The notes under the pieces: generated by a model
What the model was told of the DNA's origin: nothing
Seen by the model: only the letters and a program-made list of their open reading frames with translations
The model's database searches: none
Made by a program: the position numbers and the translations under genes
Assembly (NCBI GenBank): GCA_902783515.1
Contig: CACZRK010000226.1
Location: 1 to 5,931 of the forward strand
DNA length: 5,931 nucleotides
DNA from: an uncultured Coriobacteriaceae bacterium
GTDB taxonomy: Bacteria; Actinomycetota; Coriobacteriia; Coriobacteriales; UMGS124
Direction: 5' to 3'
In this document: positions 5,088 through 5,931 of the stretch, one piece after another
Position numbering within the stretch: the first letter of the stretch is position 1
Layout of the letters: each line of letters starts with the position of its first letter

Positions 5088-5931
5088 ATGGCGCGTCGCA
5101 GTCCGATGAACGACCGGTACACCACCGAGCGGTCGGGTGGTGCGACCCGCGGCAAGGCGGGATCGATGAAGCCCGCCACGAGCGCCGCCGCCTCGGTGCG
5201 CGTGCGCTCGTCCAAGAAGCCGACGGGCACGGGCGCCCGCGGCAAGGCGATGGCGATGATGAACGCCGACGCGGGCAAGACCAAGGAGGAGAAGAAGGCC
5301 GAGCGCGCGCAGCGTCGCCAGGAGGAGGACACCCTCTACACGGCGGGCTCCATCCTGTGCAACAAGGACGCGAAGTATCAGATGTGGCGCCGCGTGTGGT
5401 GGGGCTGCCTGATCGGCGCCGTCGTGTTCACCGCGCTGTCGTGGGCGAGCCTCTCTACGGGCGTGGGCGGCCAGGTCGTCTCCGTCGTCGTGCTCGTCCT
5501 GGCGTACGCGACCATCATCGCGGCGCTCGTCATCGACCTCGGCCCGGTGCGCCGTCGGCGCAACGTATACCGCGACAAGGTGGGCTCCATGACGAAGAAG
5601 CAGGTGGAGCGCATCGTCACCGAGTCGTACGTGGACCGTCAGGCGACCGATGCCGCCAAGAAGGCACGCCGTGCCGCCAAGAAGGCCGGTCAGGACCCCG
5701 AAGCCGCCTACAAGGCCGCCTACGACGCCTACGTCGCCCAGTCCGCTCACGCGGGCAGGCGCGACGAGGGCACGGCGGGTTCCGGCGCGGGTACCACGAA
5801 GGTCACCGAGGTCGCCGAGGGCGCCGCGACGAGCGGCGCGGGCAAGGGCGGCCGCGGCATCCTCTTCGGCAAGCGCGCGAAGGACCGCGCGCAGGGCACG
5901 CCCGTCGATGAGGCCGTGCAGGCGGCAGAGC
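5088..5931 (+). CDS. Basic two-TM membrane protein of unknown function, 3' end missing
   Basis: ATG 5088 opens a frame that stays open to the window end (281 full codons visible), with a GGGGAGA ribosome site at 5074-5080 inside the purC end. Residues 1-60 are low-complexity and rich in Arg, Lys, Ser, Ala, Gly and Thr; 63-80 is a charged, probably helical Lys/Glu/Arg segment. Two hydrophobic segments follow, about 104-122 and 129-151, joined by a very short loop. They are flanked by Arg101-102 and RRRR at 155-158, which places both termini in the cytoplasm by the positive-inside rule. After them come a charged helix, a short Ala/Lys repeat (AAKKARRAAKKAG, from a 15-bp DNA repeat at 5651-5665 and 5672-5686) and a Gly/Ala/Thr-rich stretch. 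I recognise no domain or catalytic motif. Coupling to purC suggests shared expression but does not prove a purine role. Confidence 0.85.
   Translation, partial: MARRSPMNDRYTTERSGGATRGKAGSMKPATSAAASVRVRSSKKPTGTGARGKAMAMMNADAGKTKEEKKAERAQRRQEEDTLYTAGSILCNKDAKYQMWRRVWWGCLIGAVVFTALSWASLSTGVGGQVVSVVVLVLAYATIIAALVIDLGPVRRRRNVYRDKVGSMTKKQVERIVTESYVDRQATDAAKKARRAAKKAGQDPEAAYKAAYDAYVAQSAHAGRRDEGTAGSGAGTTKVTEVAEGAATSGAGKGGRGILFGKRAKDRAQGTPVDEAVQAAE

Noticed and set aside
4046..5332. A 428-codon open frame on the - strand opposite purC and the next gene
   Set aside because: It spans two real genes and their spacers on the other strand and shows no family motifs; it is a by-product of high G+C.
5357..5911. 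A 184-codon + strand frame inside the last gene
   Set aside because: Its translation is Arg/Gly-rich without domains, and the overlapping frame from 5088 has a good ribosome site, normal codon use and two clear membrane segments.

Overview
The window is GC-rich (roughly two thirds or more by eye, with strong G/C preference at third codon positions). It holds five genes on the + strand and none I can support on the - strand. The codon use, the two-component pair and the purC type suggest a high-GC actinobacterium. A member of the Coriobacteriia (Olsenella/Collinsella relatives) is my best guess from the style of the proteins, but this is an inference without a database search.

Layout. (1) Positions 2-1201 hold the 3' part of a gene for a probable exported or surface protein. 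A low-complexity Ser/Ala/Gly/Asp linker containing a DNA repeat leads into a domain with about seven evenly spaced strand motifs, which looks like a beta-propeller. The last ~80 codons and the following spacer are much more AT-rich than the rest. (2) A 178-base spacer leads to an OmpR/PhoB-family response regulator (1380-2117). (3) A 287-base spacer carries a 12-bp palindrome, a GC hairpin and a good intrinsic-terminator-like hairpin with a UUCG loop. (4) A membrane histidine kinase follows (start most likely 2405, end 4009). (5) A 192-base spacer has a TAGAAT -10-like box and a long GC-rich stem-loop. (6) purC (SAICAR synthase, GTG start at 4202, end 5086) comes next. (7) One base after its stop begins a two-TM basic membrane protein of unknown function that runs off the window.

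How they work together. The regulator and kinase are presumably a cognate pair: signal sensed outside, His to Asp phosphotransfer, DNA binding by the winged helix. The hairpin between them suggests that kinase expression is reduced by partial termination or driven separately. purC and the membrane protein are almost certainly co-transcribed. No link between purine synthesis and the two-component system is visible beyond adjacency.

I did not find an evidently new biological system. The items most worth checking are the abrupt base-composition change inside the propeller gene, the structured regulator-kinase spacer, the purC leader hairpin with its alternative leaderless start, and the uncharacterised membrane protein after purC. 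There are no tRNA, rRNA, CRISPR, insertion-sequence or attachment-site signals that I could recognise.
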